From contig QFWS01000006.1 in assembly GCA_003144015.1 (NCBI GenBank), positions 1-64,000 on the forward strand: a stretch of DNA of 64,000 bases, in the 5' to 3' direction. The DNA is from Flavobacteriaceae bacterium LYZ1037. Lineage in GTDB: Bacteria > Bacteroidota > Bacteroidia > Flavobacteriales > Flavobacteriaceae. Shown piece by piece: positions 62,132 through 64,000 of the stretch (position 1 is the first letter of the stretch; every line of letters begins with the position of its first letter). The notes under the pieces are model-generated. The model worked only from the letters and a program-made list of their open reading frames with translations, was not told the DNA's origin and ran no database searches. Position numbers and translations under genes: made by a program.

Positions 62132-62983
62132 TTAGGCGATTCCATTAAGGATCTCTTTGATATGATTGGTGTTTTCCATCTCATTAAATATGTCGTCGAA
62201 ATTATCAGCTTCCATAAACTCCTTAAATTTAGTCAGATTGTTTATATACTCATCTAAAGTTTCGATGACATTTACTTTGTTTTGCTTAAAAATGGGTGTC
62301 CACATGTGTGGTGAACTTTTTGCTAACCTAACTGTTGAGGCAAATCCACTACCAGCCAGATCAAAAATATCGCGTTCATTTTTTTCTTTTTCAATCACTG
62401 TCTTACCAAGCATAAATGCACTGATATGAGACAAATGCGACACATAAGCAATGTGTTTATCGTGTGCAACTGGATTCATATAGCGCATATTCATTCCCAT
62501 AATTTTAAAAATGGTTAAAGCACGTTCTTGCAACTTAAAAGCTGTTTTTTCTATTTCACAAATAATGTTTGTTTTGTTTACAAACAGGCCTTCAATGGCA
62601 GCTTTAGGTCCAGAAAATTCGGTACCAGCAATGGGATGCGTTGCTAAAAAATTTCTGCGTTTTGGATGATTTTCAACAGCTTTACAAATACTTACTTTTG
62701 TGGATCCAGCATCAATAACTAAGGTGTTATCTGAGACTTTATCTAAAATTTCGGGTAACAAAGTTTCTGTAGCATCTACTGGAATGGAAACGATAACCAA
62801 ATCTGCTTGATTTAAATCTTCAAAAGTTGCTTTATGGTCTATAATTTTCAAGGATAACGCTTCATCTAAATGGGCTTCGTTTTTATCAACGCCATGAATC
62901 ATTATTTCTGGATTTAATTTTTTGACATCTTTAGCGATACTTCCTCCAATTAATCCTACTCCTATGATATATATGTTTTTCAT
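62132..62983 (-). CDS. tyrA: Prephenate dehydrogenase
   Basis: A 283-residue enzyme; start ATG 62983 (MKNIYIIGVGLIGGSIAKDV), with NAD-binding GxGxxG at the start. Family motifs: HPIAGTEFSGP, VSHLSHISAFMLG, and FDLAGSGFASTVRLAKSSPHMW. It converts prephenate to 4-hydroxyphenylpyruvate for tyrosine. The upstream TTG at 63001 is less likely. It sits 1 bp after the aminotransferase. Confidence 0.95.
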   Translation of the reverse strand: MKNIYIIGVGLIGGSIAKDVKKLNPEIMIHGVDKNEAHLDEALSLKIIDHKATFEDLNQADLVIVSIPVDATETLLPEILDKVSDNTLVIDAGSTKVSICKAVENHPKRRNFLATHPIAGTEFSGPKAAIEGLFVNKTNIICEIEKTAFKLQERALTIFKIMGMNMRYMNPVAHDKHIAYVSHLSHISAFMLGKTVIEKEKNERDIFDLAGSGFASTVRLAKSSPHMWTPIFKQNKVNVIETLDEYINNLTKFKEFMEADNFDDIFNEMENTNHIKEILNGIA

Positions 62984-62984
62984 A

Positions 62985-64000
62985 TTATTTAATTCTTGCA
63001 ATTGCTTCTTCTATAGCTTCTGTTGTGGCACAAAGAGAAAACCGAACATAACCTTCTCCTTGGCTTCCAAAAATGGTTCCTGGCGCTATAAAAATGTCAT
63101 GTTCTTTTAGTAATAAATCGATGAATTCTTCAGATTTTAAAAACGCTGGAGTTTTTGCCCAAACAAATAATCCGGCTGCATCTTTATTGTAAGTACAGTT
63201 TAAACCATCGGCTAATTGCCAAATTAATTTACGTCTTTCTTCATATACATTGTTCAAACTTACATACCATAATTTAGAGCATTTTAAAGCTTCTATAGCG
63301 CCTTTCTGAATGCCATAAAACATGCCTGAATCCATGTTGCTTTTTACTTTTAACACATGATTTATATACTCTGATTTCCCTAAAACCATCCCCACTCTCC
63401 AGCCAGACATATTAAATGTTTTGCTTAAAGAGTTCAGCTCTAAACAAACATCTTTAGCTCCTGGAACACTTAAAATACTTCGTGGTGAATCATTCAAAAC
63501 AAAGCTATAAGGATTATCGTTTACAATTAAAATCTGATGCTTTTTTGCAAAAGCAATTAATTCTTCAAAAAAAGCTTCCGTTGCCAAAGCTCCTGTTGGC
63601 ATGTGTGGATAATTGGTCCACATTATTTTAACGTTGCTTAAGTCCTGTTCTTCAAGTTTTTTAAAATCCGGCAACCAATTTTCATCTTCATTTAAATCAT
63701 ACAAAACAGGTTTAGCTCCAACTAAGTTTGTAACTGACGCATAGGTTGGATACCCAGGATTTGGAATAAGCACCTGATCTCCTGGATTTAAAAAAGCCAT
63801 TGATATATGCATAATTCCTTCCTTACTTCCCATTAGTGGTAACACTTCTGTTGTTGGACTTAAATGCACTTGAAATTGGTTTCTATAAAAAGACACCATG
63901 GCTTCGCGTAATTCTGGTAAGCCTTGGTAACTTTGATATTGATTAGCTGATGCATCCTTTAAACTTTCACATAATGTGGTTATTACTTTTTGTGGTGGTT
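62985..64000 (-). CDS. PLP-dependent aminotransferase (aspartate/aromatic type), 5' end cut by the window
   Basis: A class I/II aminotransferase of which the N-terminal part lies beyond the window edge. The open frame reaches the last base: codons before the internal ATG at 63899 read QYQSYQGLPELREAMVSF, a conserved part of the fold, so that ATG is not the start. Visible marks: GSKEGIMHISMAFLNPGD, NYPHMPTGA, and the PLP-lysine motif SLSKTFNMSGWRVG. It likely moves the amino group to or from 4-hydroxyphenylpyruvate or another keto acid; the substrate is not fixed. tyrA follows 1 bp downstream, in the aromatic cluster. Confidence 0.92.
   Translation of the reverse strand, partial: PPQKVITTLCESLKDASANQYQSYQGLPELREAMVSFYRNQFQVHLSPTTEVLPLMGSKEGIMHISMAFLNPGDQVLIPNPGYPTYASVTNLVGAKPVLYDLNEDENWLPDFKKLEEQDLSNVKIMWTNYPHMPTGALATEAFFEELIAFAKKHQILIVNDNPYSFVLNDSPRSILSVPGAKDVCLELNSLSKTFNMSGWRVGMVLGKSEYINHVLKVKSNMDSGMFYGIQKGAIEALKCSKLWYVSLNNVYEERRKLIWQLADGLNCTYNKDAAGLFVWAKTPAFLKSEEFIDLLLKEHDIFIAPGTIFGSQGEGYVRFSLCATTEAIEEAIARIK

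Overview
The window is a chromosomal segment from a low-GC Bacteroidota bacterium, almost certainly of the family Flavobacteriaceae. Evidence: a complete gldK-gldL-gldM-gldN type IX secretion/gliding cluster, a separate gldC-gldB pair beside nadE, an exosortase F gene with its partner, a secreted protein with a type A T9SS sorting domain, a HYC_CC_PP-type protein, and -7 elements of the form TAnnTTTG, typical of the phylum. The species cannot be named from sequence alone. Almost the whole window is core genome: no insertion sequence, prophage, CRISPR array or integrase was found.

Layout. 0-5 kb: initiator tRNA, a small CPxC protein, a secreted leucine-rich-repeat protein, an ABC-F ATPase, a DUF983 protein and an FAD oxidoreductase. 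5-13.5 kb (minus strand): topA, a degenerate arginase-like gene and gldKLMN. 13.6-15.2 kb: two tandem paralogous membrane proteins. 15.3-20 kb (plus): miaB, a sigma-54-type activator without a receiver domain, lptE, a conserved unknown and secG, then groES-groEL. 22-28 kb: a DUF6090-like gene, an unknown exported protein, a metal-linked set (HMA-domain protein, TonB-dependent receptor, HYC_CC_PP protein), exosortase F and its partner, and a GAF-domain protein. 28.4-35.6 kb: purH followed by the cell-shape operon mreB-mreC-mreD-mrdA-rodA. 35.7-38.8 kb is the one decayed stretch: a frameshifted DUF4136 lipoprotein-like gene, 0.9 kb of non-coding DNA, an outer-membrane protein gene and a beta-barrel pseudogene. 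38.8-46.9 kb: HAD lipoprotein, aquaporin, gldC/gldB, nadE, an atypical response regulator, dnaG, and a DUF748-like protein. 46.9-50.4 kb: an ECF sigma, anti-sigma-like and membrane-protein operon, and a polyprenyl diphosphate synthase. 50.5-64 kb: a T9SS cargo, rlmN, queA, aroA, a MazG-like protein, two DUF3857 transglutaminase-like proteins, dtd, rsgA, and an aromatic amino-acid set (DAHP synthase-chorismate mutase, tyrA, aminotransferase) that runs off the window end.

How they fit. The main themes are envelope export and motility (gld genes, T9SS cargo, XrtF, SecG, LptE), wall elongation (mre/mrd/rod), RNA modification and ribosome biogenesis (miaB, rlmN, queA, dtd, rsgA, ABC-F) and aromatic biosynthesis (aroA, DAHPS-CM, tyrA). 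No clearly novel multi-gene system is visible. The most interesting signals are proteins that have lost family-defining residues (arginase-like protein in the T9SS cluster, zinc-less DnaG, response regulator with Glu54, a catalytically dead transglutaminase next to an intact one), two adjacent broken genes, and a possible -24/-12 promoter at groESL. Several genes use TTG or GTG starts (dnaG, xrtF, the polyprenyl synthase, the ECF sigma factor and the HYC_CC_PP gene).
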